From an uncultured Erythrobacter sp. (GTDB lineage Bacteria > Pseudomonadota > Alphaproteobacteria > Sphingomonadales > Sphingomonadaceae): a stretch of 64,000 nt of DNA. The stretch lies in contig CANNCL010000004.1 in assembly GCA_947503155.1 (NCBI GenBank), positions 62,001 to 126,000 of the forward strand, in the 5' to 3' direction. Under the pieces are notes generated by a model. It had not been told where the DNA came from. It was given only the letters and a program-made list of their open reading frames with translations, and ran no database searches. The translations under genes were made by a program, and so were the position numbers. Positions 1 to 9,303 of the stretch are shown piece by piece (the first letter of the stretch is position 1; every line of letters starts with the position of its first letter).

Positions 1-349
1 TGGCGGAATTGTAGCGCAGATCGCCGGCGGCTGCGCGCAATTCGACCGCTTCATAAAGGGCGTTATTGGTCTCTACTGAGGAGGCATAGCGTAACCACAA
101 TTCCCCGAGGCCCATTCCGATCACCAACGCCATTGCGAAGCCGATGCCGAAGAATGTCCCGAAAATTGCGTTTACTTTGCCGCGCAGGGAAAGGTCACGG
201 AACCAATCGAAATGTGCGATTAGGCTGACAGAAGGGGAGGCGGAGTGGGGCTCTTCGCTGAGTTCGGTTTCAAAGCCGAGCGCTTGATAGGCAGGCGCAC
301 TTGGAACGGCTTGTTCTTCTCGCTCTTCGCGCAGCATCATCATGTTCAT
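1..349 (-). CDS. Methyl-accepting chemotaxis protein, N-terminal part (cut by window edge)
   Basis: An open minus-strand frame of 116 codons starts at the ATG at 349 and runs off the left edge. The first 60 residues are charged and cytoplasmic. One clear membrane helix follows at about residues 62-84 (GTFFGIGFAMALVIGMGLG). After it comes an amphipathic stretch (NNALYEAVELRAAAG) like the start of a four-helix-bundle chemoreceptor sensor. No signalling domain is visible because of the cut. The gene is the last one seen of the chemotaxis operon, 191 bases downstream of another MCP, and that context is the main reason for the call. Alternative ATG codons lie 2-4 codons into the frame. It could be another sensor with an N-terminal membrane helix. 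Confidence 0.6.
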   Translation of the reverse strand, partial: MNMMMLREEREEQAVPSAPAYQALGFETELSEEPHSASPSVSLIAHFDWFRDLSLRGKVNAIFGTFFGIGFAMALVIGMGLGELWLRYASSVETNNALYEAVELRAAAGDLRYNSA

Positions 350-540
350 GCACTAACCCCCGAGCGGTTTGGTGCGCGAAATGACCGGCACCGATCCCGC
401 AGATCATACGCTGCGGCGATGCTCTGTTTCTGGGCGAAAACAGTTTATGAACTCTGCCTCTGAGCCCCTCGTATTAACCCTGTTGATTGAACAGGACGGC
501 GGACGAGAACCCGTCTGGGGCAGGGGAGGGCGCGCGCAGA

Positions 541-2001
541 TTAACTTTCGCGAACCTTGGCCAGGAACGTGTCGACTTGCGCGCGCAAAGTGGATGCCTG
601 TTGTTCCAACGCAGTCGAGCTGGAGAGGACTTGGCTCGCCGCGGATCCGGTTGAAATCGAAAGCTCGCGCACTTCTTTGATGTGCCCGGAAACCTGTTCC
701 GTTCCGCGAGCCGCCAAATCGATGCTACGCGCCAGATCTTGCCCCGCCACCGATTGTTGGTCGACCGCGCTTGCAATGGATACGGCGGTTGTTTCCAACT
801 GCTCAACTTCGCGGGCAATCGATCGCAATGCCGTTACGCTGGCGCCGGTTGTGTCCTGCATGGCAAGGATTTGTTCGCCGACCTGCTCTGTCGCGCGGCT
901 GGTTTGCATGGCCAGTTCTTTAACTTCGCTCGCCACCACGGCAAATCCGCGGCCTGCCTCGCCGCCTCGGGCCGCCTCGATTGAGGCGTTGAGCGCCAGC
1001 AGATTGGTTCGCTGAGCGATGGTTTGAATGAGTTCAACAATTTGGCCAACTTGCTGCGCGGAATCGGCCAGCGCGGCAATCGTTGCATCGGCTTCATTGG
1101 CAGAGATGGTCGCTTTGCGCGCCAGCTCTGCAGAAGAAGCCGCCTGACGGCTGATTTCGCCAATCGACATGGCAAATTCATCCGAAGCCGCAGCCGCAGC
1201 GGTCGCCCCAGCATTGGCGTCCTCCATAGAAGCAGCGACTTCTGTCGTGCGGGTGGAGGATTGCTCCGCTGATGCGGCCATCATGGTCGATGTGGATTGC
1301 AACTGGCTCGACGCGCTCGCCACGCCGCTCACAACATCGCCGACGGTGCGTTCAAATTGATCAGCGATACCGCGCAATGCGCGTTCGCGTTCCAACCGGT
1401 CCTCTTCTCTTTGCCGCTGGACATCGGATTGCTGCTGCAATTCGCGTTTGGCGCGTTTCGCTCGGCTTTCATGCATTTTGACCACTTGAACACCTGTAAC
1501 CCTGAGGTTTTCGGTAACTTTGGCCAGCTCACCATATTCATCATTGCGGTTCTGATGAGGCACGACGAGGTCATTTTCACCTTTTGAAATGTGCTGAAGG
1601 CAATCAACGAGTTGGCGTGATGTGCCGATAACGTCGGTTTGGATTGCCTTGTATAGCGCCAAAGTCAGCGCAAAACTGACAACGAGTATCCCGGCCATAA
1701 CGTATCGCAGCACTTCAACCGAAGAACCTACATTTGCAATTTCATCGGTATTGCCGCTGGTCGCTGCGTCAGCGACAAGGCCGAGGCCGAAAAAGGCAAA
1801 CCCAGCGCTCAGGCAAGCAAGCGCCATAGGCGCTCCGACCGTCACAAACACCTTTTGCGATGTGCTGCGGCGGCGGTACCAATCTGTCAGGGCATCGACG
1901 CTTTCATCATAACGCATCGCATCGGCGGATGGTGCGGCATCTGCGGCGTTAAAGTCGATCCCGAACGTATCGGCAATCTCGAATTTTTGCGGTGCATTCA
2001 T
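541..2001 (-). CDS. Methyl-accepting chemotaxis protein
   Basis: A 486-residue chemoreceptor passing signals to the CheA/CheW kinase complex. Residues 1-50 are cytoplasmic. Two membrane helices at about 52-77 and 98-119 enclose only a short external loop, so it probably senses the membrane or cytoplasm rather than a large periplasmic ligand. A HAMP-like region follows to about 180. The C-terminal half is the long coiled coil with the conserved signalling hairpin ([20 protein letters not shown], then [15 protein letters not shown]). The start overlaps the stop of the GGDEF-EAL gene by 4 bases (1998-2001), so the two are probably translationally coupled. No clear C-terminal CheR-tethering pentapeptide is seen. 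Confidence 0.93.
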   Translation of the reverse strand: MNAPQKFEIADTFGIDFNAADAAPSADAMRYDESVDALTDWYRRRSTSQKVFVTVGAPMALACLSAGFAFFGLGLVADAATSGNTDEIANVGSSVEVLRYVMAGILVVSFALTLALYKAIQTDVIGTSRQLVDCLQHISKGENDLVVPHQNRNDEYGELAKVTENLRVTGVQVVKMHESRAKRAKRELQQQSDVQRQREEDRLERERALRGIADQFERTVGDVVSGVASASSQLQSTSTMMAASAEQSSTRTTEVAASMEDANAGATAAAAASDEFAMSIGEISRQAASSAELARKATISANEADATIAALADSAQQVGQIVELIQTIAQRTNLLALNASIEAARGGEAGRGFAVVASEVKELAMQTSRATEQVGEQILAMQDTTGASVTALRSIAREVEQLETTAVSIASAVDQQSVAGQDLARSIDLAARGTEQVSGHIKEVRELSISTGSAASQVLSSSTALEQQASTLRAQVDTFLAKVRES

Positions 2002-3554
2002 GCCGCTTCCCCTTCCCCATTGACGCTGCGAACAGCGCGCCCGTTATGTGTATTTGCGGCTTGTTCTTGCGCGCTGATCAGCGCATCGATTTCCGCCGCT
2101 GGCATAGCTTTGTAATAGAGCCAGCCCTGAATTTGATCGCACCCGGCCAATCGCACCATGTCGGCTTGTTCGGTGGTTTCGACCCCTTCGGCGGTCACAC
2201 CCATCTTGAGCGCACGCGCCACTGCAATGCTCGAAAGCATCATAGCGCGGCTGCCCTCATCTTCGCCCGCTTGCACAACAAGGCTGCGGTCAAGTTTGAG
2301 TTTTTCGAAGCGAAACTGGCGCAGAAAACCGATCGACGCATAGCCGGTCCCGAAATCATCGAGCGAAATGCGCACACCGAATTTGCGGATCACATCTAAG
2401 CTGCGCTCTGCGACCACAGGGTCAAGCACGAGGCATGTCTCGGTGATTTCAAGTTCGAGCATGTGAGCGGGAAAACCGGTCTCTTCGAGAATTTCGCCCA
2501 ATTTGATCGGGAATTCCGGATTGCGCAGCTGCGCCGCAGAAATGTTGACCGACAGCGTAATATTGGGCCAGCGTAGCGCGTTGCAGACCGCTTCGCGCAG
2601 GACCCACAGGCCGATGGGATTGATAATTCCCGATTCCTCGGCAACCGGGATAAAGACGTTTGGCCCGATCTTGCGCTGATCCTTGCGGTTCCAGCGCAGC
2701 AAGGCCTCAACTGCGACGATCTCGCCTTGGACGGCATCGACAAGCGGTTGATAGGCCAGTTCAAACTCGCCATCGGACAATCCATTGCGCAGATCATCTT
2801 CCAGTTCGCGCACCGCTTCGCGGCGTTGATCGAAACTCTCATTGAACCAAGTGCAGCGCATTTTGCCGCCGCGTTTCGACATATACATTGCCACATCGGA
2901 CCGGCGCAGCATCTCGGTAGAGAGCAAGCGGTCATTGGCGGTGCTGCGTGCGAGGCCGATGCTCGCGCCGACTGTGATTTGGCGCTTTCCGACCGCGACG
3001 GGTGTTTTGAGATGGTCGAGCAGCGTGCGGCACATCCCTTCTAAGATAGTGCCTGCAACCCGGCCATGCATCACGGCCGCAAATTCATCCCCGCCAAGGC
3101 GATAACATTTTGCCTCGTCTCCGCAGATTTCTTGCAGTAGCCGCGCGCATTCCTGGATCAGTTGATCGCCGACCGAATGGCCGTAATGGTCATTGACCTG
3201 TTTAAAACTGTCGAGATCGATCAGCGCAATCGCGACTTCCTCATCGCCCTGCGAAACTTGTTCAATATCTGCGTGCAATGCCCGGCGATTGGGAAGCTGG
3301 CTTAGGGTGTCGGTGATGCTCAGGGTCTCAAGCTCGCGCACATTGGCAAAACCAGTGCGGCTGAGGAGGAAAATTGTGGCCGCGTAAAGCAGCGTGCCGG
3401 CAATTAGCAAAGCGCCCGGAGAGGCCACGGCCAACACATCACTGGCGATCACGACCAGCGCGACGAGCGCAAATACCAATGAAATTGTGGCAAGCGGAAC
3501 CAGCACGAGCCCGGCAGGCGTTAAGCGTAAAGGTTTGCTCTTGTCAGGCACCAT
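1998..3554 (-). CDS. GGDEF-EAL protein (diguanylate cyclase / c-di-GMP phosphodiesterase)
   Basis: A 518-residue membrane-bound c-di-GMP enzyme. Two helices occupy about residues 14-38 and 45-66. An intact GGDEF motif is at 154-158 and the EAL motif at 283-285. The phosphodiesterase signatures [13 protein letters not shown] and KLDRSLV are all present, so hydrolysis should be active. The product-inhibition site expected just before GGDEF (RxxD) reads ICGD, so feedback inhibition is probably lost. It sits between cheR and an MCP in the chemotaxis operon and overlaps the MCP by 4 bases, suggesting that c-di-GMP turnover is tied to taxis. Whether synthesis or degradation dominates cannot be told from sequence. 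Confidence 0.93.
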   Translation of the reverse strand: MVPDKSKPLRLTPAGLVLVPLATISLVFALVALVVIASDVLAVASPGALLIAGTLLYAATIFLLSRTGFANVRELETLSITDTLSQLPNRRALHADIEQVSQGDEEVAIALIDLDSFKQVNDHYGHSVGDQLIQECARLLQEICGDEAKCYRLGGDEFAAVMHGRVAGTILEGMCRTLLDHLKTPVAVGKRQITVGASIGLARSTANDRLLSTEMLRRSDVAMYMSKRGGKMRCTWFNESFDQRREAVRELEDDLRNGLSDGEFELAYQPLVDAVQGEIVAVEALLRWNRKDQRKIGPNVFIPVAEESGIINPIGLWVLREAVCNALRWPNITLSVNISAAQLRNPEFPIKLGEILEETGFPAHMLELEITETCLVLDPVVAERSLDVIRKFGVRISLDDFGTGYASIGFLRQFRFEKLKLDRSLVVQAGEDEGSRAMMLSSIAVARALKMGVTAEGVETTEQADMVRLAGCDQIQGWLYYKAMPAAEIDALISAQEQAANTHNGRAVRSVNGEGEAA

Positions 3555-3703
3555 TGTTCCCTTGATCGCGCCCTGAGGCGTCGTTGCGTCGGGTAATTCC
3601 TAAAGAGCAATGGCTAATAAGGGGTAAACCGTAGGCTCGCAGACCATGCGAGATTGCAGATAGGGACGTTAAATTTTGCGCCGGCATAAGACGGCAGGCA
3701 TGC

Positions 3704-4567
3704 CTAGCCGAATGCCGGCACAGCAGATTTCACGGGGCTGTCTTGCAATTGATAAAGGCTGGTGCGCTTGGCTGATGGTACAAAGACGCGGGTTTGCCCG
3801 ACCACGGTTTCGCCCGCACCAAGCATGAGGAAACCGTCGTGTGCAACGGCGCTGGATAGTCGGCGAAAGGCGACTTCGCGGGTTTCTGGGGCAAAATACA
3901 ACAGGACATTGCGGCACAGAACCAAATCGAAACGCTGCCTTCCAGGCGGTTCGGTTAAGACATTGTGCTGTTGAAAGCGGGTGATGCTGCGAACGTGGTC
4001 GCGAATTTGCCACCCTTCGGGCGTTTCATCGAAATGCCGCAACATTTGCGCGATACCTAAACCGCGCTGCACCTCAAATTGGCTGTAAAGGCCCGTGCGC
4101 GCGGTGCGGATCGCGTAATGCGAAACATCGGTGCCCAGAATGTCGATCGTCCAACCCTGCCAACGATCCTTTTGATCTTCGAACAGCATCGCGAGCGAAT
4201 GAACTTCCTGCCCAGTCGAGCACCCTGCGCACCAAATCGACAACCGTTTTGTATGCGCACGTCGCTGGGCAATGTCGGGTAGGATGTCTTCTGGAATCTG
4301 ATCAAAGGTCGGTTTGTCGCGAAAGAAATAGGTTTCGTTGTTGAGCAACGCCTCGACCACTTGCGAGGCGAGATCGTGATCCGTCGCCCGGCGGCGCGGG
4401 ACGTCGAGCAGACATACAAGCTGATCGATATTGCTGATGCCATGTTCGCGGAACACCCCGGCAAGCGCGGTCGTCACGCGCCAACGGCGGCTCTCAGTCA
4501 AATGCTGGCCGGTCCGCGCGGCCAGTAGGTCGGCAATGATTTGATAAGATGCCTGGTTGAGTTCCAT
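3704..4567 (-). CDS. cheR: Chemotaxis protein methyltransferase CheR
   Basis: A 287-residue SAM-dependent methyltransferase that methylates glutamates of MCPs. The N-terminal helical domain (about 1-80) is followed by the Rossmann domain. The SAM-binding stretch is CAGCSTGQEVHSLAM near residue 115, and the motif FDLVLCRNVLLYF lies near residue 215. Length fits the family (270-290). It begins 5 bases after the cheB stop. The 149-base gap between its stop and the GGDEF-EAL start could hold an internal promoter, but none is convincing. Confidence 0.95.
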   Translation of the reverse strand: MELNQASYQIIADLLAARTGQHLTESRRWRVTTALAGVFREHGISNIDQLVCLLDVPRRRATDHDLASQVVEALLNNETYFFRDKPTFDQIPEDILPDIAQRRAHTKRLSIWCAGCSTGQEVHSLAMLFEDQKDRWQGWTIDILGTDVSHYAIRTARTGLYSQFEVQRGLGIAQMLRHFDETPEGWQIRDHVRSITRFQQHNVLTEPPGRQRFDLVLCRNVLLYFAPETREVAFRRLSSAVAHDGFLMLGAGETVVGQTRVFVPSAKRTSLYQLQDSPVKSAVPAFG

Positions 4568-4572
4568 CAGGA

Positions 4573-5760
4573 CTAAGCGGGCGCGCCGGTGTGCACGGCG
4601 TTGTTTGCATATTGGTTCATGATGGCTTGGCCCAAATCTTCAGGCGATCCGACAAGACTGGTTAAGCCAGCCTTTGTCACAGCCCCCGGCATACCCCAGA
4701 CCGCGCTGGTATCGGCGTCTTGTGCCCAAATGGTGCCGCCTGCCGCGCTTAATATTTCGGCGCCTTCGAACCCGTCGCGGCCCATTCCCGATAGGATGAT
4801 GCTCAGCACGCGTCCCTCGCAAGCTTCGGCCAGGGTGGTCAGCATCGGATCAACCGATGGCATACACCCACTTTTTACCGCTTCGGCCATGATCCGCGTG
4901 ACCAATCTGTCGCCTGTCCGCCGCACAGCCATGTGGCCATGCCCGGTGGCAATCGCGATTTCGCCTTTGCGAATTTCGGTGCCGTCTTCGGCGATATGCG
5001 TGGTGCGGCCGCTGGCGACTTCGATTTGCCGGGCAAAGACCGGGATGAAAGAGCTGGGCAGGTGTTGGGTAATGAGGATCGGTAGATCAAAATTCGGGGT
5101 CAACACTCGCAGCATAACATTGAGCGCGTGGATTCCGCCGGTCGAGGCACCGATTGCCAACACTTCTGGCCGCTTAATCCGGCGCAGCTGGCGTTCGGTT
5201 GGAGCCGCCATTTGGGCTGTGCCGGCTGCATCGCTGGCGCTGTCGGTTGGGGTAGAACCCAAGGCGCGGATTTTGCCAAGCAGCAGCGCGCGATATTCGT
5301 CGTTAAAAGCGCCGGGACGCGGTTTCAGCATCGTTTCTGCTGCGCCTTGTGAAAGCGCCTGAACGGTTGCTTCTGCACCATCTTCGGTGAGCGAGGAAAC
5401 CACCATAACTTGCGCCTGAGGCGCAGCTTTGAGGATCATCGGCAACGCTTCAAGTCCGCCCATACCTGGCATTTCCAGATCGAGCAGGATCACGTCGATA
5501 TCGGCGTTCTTCAATTGCGCAATGCCGCGTTCTGCGCTGCTTGCGGTTTCGGCGACAACCATCGCGCCGTCGCTTTCAACCATGCGCTTGAACACGGTGC
5601 GGACGGTAAGCGAATCGTCGATCAGCATCACGCGGATGGCATCGGCAGGGCGCACATTTGTCCGCGCAGAATTGCGCTCGGCTGAGCTATCCGCTTCAGA
5701 GCCGGTCAAAGGTTTGGCGCTGCGCAACAGCCGCGCCGGGGAAGAGGCGGGCGCGTTCAT
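4573..5760 (-). CDS. cheB: Chemotaxis response regulator protein-glutamate methylesterase CheB
   Basis: A 395-residue two-domain enzyme. An N-terminal tail of about 40 residues precedes a receiver domain with phospho-acceptor D94 (ILLDLEMPGM). The C-terminal methylesterase has the triad S206 (GASTGG), H233 (TQHLP) and D329 (SGMGRDG). It removes methyl groups from MCPs and deamidates receptor glutamines when phosphorylated by CheA. Its start overlaps the cheY stop by 4 bases (5757-5760). The N-terminal extension before the receiver domain is longer than usual. Confidence 0.96.
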   Translation of the reverse strand: MNAPASSPARLLRSAKPLTGSEADSSAERNSARTNVRPADAIRVMLIDDSLTVRTVFKRMVESDGAMVVAETASSAERGIAQLKNADIDVILLDLEMPGMGGLEALPMILKAAPQAQVMVVSSLTEDGAEATVQALSQGAAETMLKPRPGAFNDEYRALLLGKIRALGSTPTDSASDAAGTAQMAAPTERQLRRIKRPEVLAIGASTGGIHALNVMLRVLTPNFDLPILITQHLPSSFIPVFARQIEVASGRTTHIAEDGTEIRKGEIAIATGHGHMAVRRTGDRLVTRIMAEAVKSGCMPSVDPMLTTLAEACEGRVLSIILSGMGRDGFEGAEILSAAGGTIWAQDADTSAVWGMPGAVTKAGLTSLVGSPEDLGQAIMNQYANNAVHTGAPA

Positions 5761-6122
5761 GCAAAGCCAACCAATTGCAATTTGATTTGAAGCGTTTCGT
5801 GATCGAACGGCTTCATGACATATTCGTCGGCGCCTGCGCTGATTGCTTCACGGATATGGGCGACATCGTTTTCTGTGGTGCAGAACACGACCTTAGGCTT
5901 CTCACCGCCGGGGCGCTGGCGCAGATGGACGATAAATTCGATCCCGGTCATGACCGGCATATTCCAATCGAGCAGGACCACATCGGGCATGGCTTGCGCA
6001 CATGCATCGAGGCCCAATTGACCATTTTCCGCTTCTGCCACGGTGAAGCCCAAAGTCTCAAGGATATGCCTCGACACTTTGCGGATCACTCTGGAATCAT
6101 CGACAATTAAGCAGGTTTTCAT
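5757..6122 (-). CDS. cheY: Chemotaxis response regulator CheY
   Basis: A 121-residue single receiver domain with acidic pair D8/D9, phospho-acceptor D52 (LLDWNMP) and the conserved lysine in VMKPF. It should carry the signal from CheA to the flagellar motor or another output. The start at 6122 is chosen because an AAGGA-type ribosome site lies just upstream and the protein then begins MKTCLIVDDS; an in-frame ATG at 6146 would only add eight unconserved residues. No cheZ or fliM is in the window, so the output target is not shown. Confidence 0.93.
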   Translation of the reverse strand: MKTCLIVDDSRVIRKVSRHILETLGFTVAEAENGQLGLDACAQAMPDVVLLDWNMPVMTGIEFIVHLRQRPGGEKPKVVFCTTENDVAHIREAISAGADEYVMKPFDHETLQIKLQLVGFA

Positions 6123-6244
6123 TGCGGATCCTTCGATTTTGCCCATCCATAAAGGACGTCAAACGAGTCTTCGCCAATCAGGCATTTTGATCAGCGCATT
6201 AAACAATTTCTCTCATAACCTAGGGGCAGAAGGTAAGTTTTGGA

Positions 6245-6685
6245 TTAAGCTGCCGCCCCGAATGGTTCGCGGCCTGCGATTAAAGTGGGAAGATCAATCA
6301 GCAGGGCAGGCCCGGCTTGAGTTTCGATCATACCGGCGGCAACACGTGACCATTCCGGGCCAAAGCCGCCCGGAACGTGCCCCGGTTCTCCGATCGCAGA
6401 GGTGATGTCTTCGATCGCATCAACGCGCAGCGCGTAGGAATAATCCGCAACAGTCACGACGACTGCGCGGTGATCGAGAGCCCAGCGCCCCGGATCAAAA
6501 CCAATCGCGCGGCGGCATTCGATGACGGTCAAAGCTTGACTGCGCATGGCTGTGATCCCGGCGATAAAATCCGGGGCGCGCGGAACCGGCGTGATGGCGC
6601 CAACTTCAATCACAGAACTGACATCATGCGCATGGAACGCACACCGGCGGCCGGCAATTTGGGCCATGACTAGAAGGTCGTTCAT
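6245..6685 (-). CDS. cheW: Chemotaxis coupling protein CheW
   Basis: A 146-residue CheW-domain protein linking MCPs to CheA. It shows the typical beta-rich pattern: CAFHAHDVSSVIEVGAITPVP, then FIAGITAMRSQALTVIE, then a terminal segment with PALLIDLPTLIAG. It overlaps the cheA stop by 4 bases (6682-6685), so the stoichiometry of the two is probably translationally coupled. A 122-base gap then separates it from cheY. Confidence 0.93.
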   Translation of the reverse strand: MNDLLVMAQIAGRRCAFHAHDVSSVIEVGAITPVPRAPDFIAGITAMRSQALTVIECRRAIGFDPGRWALDHRAVVVTVADYSYALRVDAIEDITSAIGEPGHVPGGFGPEWSRVAAGMIETQAGPALLIDLPTLIAGREPFGAAA

Positions 6686-9198
6686 GAGCGTCTTCCTCCG
6701 CCACTGCGGGCTTGTTGCAAGGCAAAGACGAGCGCTTCGCGATCATAACGATAGATGCTTTCGGCGCCGCCTGAACTGTCAGGTACGTCGCGTAAGCGGA
6801 TGACGGGCGTGTTAAAATCCATGTCGAGCGCAATTGCGGCTTCATATTCGTCATCGAACCAGATCGCGATATCCGCAGAGGTGCCCGATGCGTCAGGTTT
6901 GGTCGCATCGGCTGAATTCGATGGTTCCTGCGCGATGGCATATCCCGCCGATTTGACCAGCGGACCAAGGATAGTTTTGGCCCAATCGGTCTCTGGCAAG
7001 CGGCAAACAGGTTTTGAAACAACCTCAGGCGCTTCGCCGTAACGTGCAAAGAATTGATGGCCATCAATCAGCGCGACAGTCTTACCGTCGACTAAGGTTA
7101 GCGCCTCGATCATCGGGTCATCATTCGCAGGTTTAAGCGCGCCGGTTAGCTCGGCTGCGTCGTCAATCTCTCTTACTGCATGGAGCAATTCGCATGAACC
7201 ATCCGTCAGGCGCAGCAAGCGAAGTTTGTCGGATGGCAACGGGCCGTCGGGCAAGCCGATCAAGGGCAAGATTACCCCGTCAATAACCGCGCGCGGCGAA
7301 CCGGCCGATAGGTCGATGGCCGATATTGGCGCGGTTTCAATACGTTGCACCAATTCGAGCCGGACAGCACAGCGGCGGCCGGCGAAGTCGGTAAACAACA
7401 TCGCACGGCAGGCGGTCTGGTCAGCCGCCTCTTTATCGTCGTCTGTTGATTTGAAGACGCGCCCTCTTGCGTCGGAGACGAGCCCATAGGCCGCCGCCAC
7501 ATTGGTCACATCTAACAGCAGCACGGGTTGCCCATCATCGAGCAGGGTCGACCCGGCATAGAAACCACTTTTCATGATCGCTGGGGCCAACGGTTTGACC
7601 ACCACATCGCCGTGCGAATGGATGTTATCGACGGCCAGAGCGAACAGATCGCCGCTGGCCAAGCGCAAAATCACCATTGTGCTTTGGCTTGCCGGCATTG
7701 GGGCATCGGCGCCATCCGAAACAGCGTTGGGCAATTCGAGGACATCGGTCAGCATTAGGCACGGGACGCGGTTGCCGCGAAATGTAACCAATGCGGTTTC
7801 GCCTACTCGGGTGAAATCGAGAGCCTTGGAGGAAGAATGGATAATCTCTTCAACGTAACTTTGCGGAATAGCGAAACGTTGTCCGCGCGATTCGACCGTC
7901 AGGCCCGCAATAATGCTGAGCGTGAGCGGAATTTGCATTGTGAACAATGTGCCGACACCCGGCGTGCTGGTCACTTTGATGCTGCCGCCGACTTTTTCCA
8001 GATTTTCCCGGACCACATCAAGACCGACGCCGCGGCCAGAAATGTTGCTGACCGCTTCGGCGGTAGAGAAGCCGGGTTCAAAGATAAGTTGCAGGATTTT
8101 TTCGCGGCTCATCGAAGCGCGTTGGGCATCGGTGATCAGGCCAGTCGCGACCGCTTTCTCCGCAATGCGTTCTTCGTCGAGGCCGCTCCCATCATCGCTT
8201 AGCACGATCGAAATTGTATTGCCCGATTGACGCGCGGAAATTGACAGGAGGGCGATTTCGCGTTTTCCAGCGGCACGCCGTTCGGTGGGCGCTTCCATCC
8301 CGTGATCAACTGCATTGCGAATAATGTGCGTAATGGGGTCGCGGATCGTTTCGATCATCTCGCGGTCAAGTTCGACGTCGCCGCCTTCCAAATCGACCAT
8401 GACTTGTTTGCCCAGATCAGCGGACAGATCGCGCACCAGCCGGGGCAGGGCGCTAAACAGGGTTTCAATCCGCTGCATCCGCATCCGTGTAATCGCGTCG
8501 CGCACATCGGCCAGGATTGTTGTCAGCCGCTCAAACGGGCCGTCAATCGTGGGCTGGGTGCCGGCCTGACGCAGCCGGTGCGCCAAATCATTGCGCGCCA
8601 AAACCATGTCAGAAACGCCGCTCATCACCCGGTCTAAAAGGTCAACTGGCAATCGGATGGATCGCTGCGCTGCCGGACCGTTTTCCAGTTTCTTGACCGC
8701 TGGCGCGGTATCAGATGCACCGTCGCTATCGCTAAGCAATGCGCTTGCGGGTTCATGTGCGGGGATCGGCTCTGATCCGTTCGCGGCCGCAGCTTCAAGA
8801 ACAGCATCCGGCGCGGTTTCAACTGGCTCTGCGCCGGGTTCGAGAGCAGCGATCAATGCGTCATCGCCGCCTTCTGGAAATTCTTCGCCCGCTTCGATTG
8901 CATCGGCCATTTGGGCAATCCGGTCGATAATGGCGAGCACGGCCGAAACCATTGCGCTATCCGCTTCGCGGCGACCCGACCGGCAATCGGCCAAGGCGTC
9001 TTCTGCGACATGGCTAAGCGCGGCGAGCCGCGGAAAATCGAAAAAGCCGCAATTGCCTTTAACCGTGTGAACGAAACGGAAAATGGTGTCGATCCGCGCA
9101 CGATCAGATGGATCGGCTTCCCAGGCGATTATCTCGCCTTCGCTAGCCTCCAACATCTCACGCGTTTCTGCGACGAAATCCGCCAGCAGGTCATCCAT
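6682..9198 (-). CDS. cheA: Chemotaxis histidine kinase CheA with extra C-terminal domains
   Basis: An 838-residue kinase and the first gene of the che operon. Domains in order: Hpt (about 1-105) with phospho-acceptor H44 (HTVKGNCGF); a low-complexity linker (121-180) with no recognisable P2 domain; dimerisation helices (about 181-255); ATPase domain with N box HIIRNAVDHG (291-300), G1 box DDGSGLD (335-341) and G2 box GRGVGLDVV (388-396); a first CheW-like domain (about 430-575); a second degenerate CheW-like segment (about 597-725). A tail of about 110 residues resembles a receiver domain without a convincing phospho-acceptor aspartate. The second CheW-like unit and the receiver-like tail exceed the usual 650-750 residue CheA. 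Confidence 0.93.
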   Translation of the reverse strand: MDDLLADFVAETREMLEASEGEIIAWEADPSDRARIDTIFRFVHTVKGNCGFFDFPRLAALSHVAEDALADCRSGRREADSAMVSAVLAIIDRIAQMADAIEAGEEFPEGGDDALIAALEPGAEPVETAPDAVLEAAAANGSEPIPAHEPASALLSDSDGASDTAPAVKKLENGPAAQRSIRLPVDLLDRVMSGVSDMVLARNDLAHRLRQAGTQPTIDGPFERLTTILADVRDAITRMRMQRIETLFSALPRLVRDLSADLGKQVMVDLEGGDVELDREMIETIRDPITHIIRNAVDHGMEAPTERRAAGKREIALLSISARQSGNTISIVLSDDGSGLDEERIAEKAVATGLITDAQRASMSREKILQLIFEPGFSTAEAVSNISGRGVGLDVVRENLEKVGGSIKVTSTPGVGTLFTMQIPLTLSIIAGLTVESRGQRFAIPQSYVEEIIHSSSKALDFTRVGETALVTFRGNRVPCLMLTDVLELPNAVSDGADAPMPASQSTMVILRLASGDLFALAVDNIHSHGDVVVKPLAPAIMKSGFYAGSTLLDDGQPVLLLDVTNVAAAYGLVSDARGRVFKSTDDDKEAADQTACRAMLFTDFAGRRCAVRLELVQRIETAPISAIDLSAGSPRAVIDGVILPLIGLPDGPLPSDKLRLLRLTDGSCELLHAVREIDDAAELTGALKPANDDPMIEALTLVDGKTVALIDGHQFFARYGEAPEVVSKPVCRLPETDWAKTILGPLVKSAGYAIAQEPSNSADATKPDASGTSADIAIWFDDEYEAAIALDMDFNTPVIRLRDVPDSSGGAESIYRYDREALVFALQQARSGGGRRS

Positions 9199-9275
9199 GA
9201 CACACTTGCCCCTTTTGTAGTCGAGTAGGGCTTATGAAGCGGGATGGTTAACGAAAGGCTACCGGAGGGCCTAGA

Positions 9276-9303
9276 GTGAATGATCAGGGCGTGAATGATC
9301 AGG
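9276..9303. repeat. 13-bp direct repeat between cheA and the MATE gene
   Basis: The unit GTGAATGATCAGG occurs at 9276-9288 and again at 9291-9303, two bases apart. The second copy contains the stop codon of the MATE gene (9299-9301), so the duplication reaches the end of that reading frame. It is one of several short tandem duplications in this window. Confidence 0.8.

Noticed and set aside
4589..5362. A 257-codon plus-strand frame antisense to cheB
   Set aside because: It lies entirely within cheB and has no coherent protein pattern.
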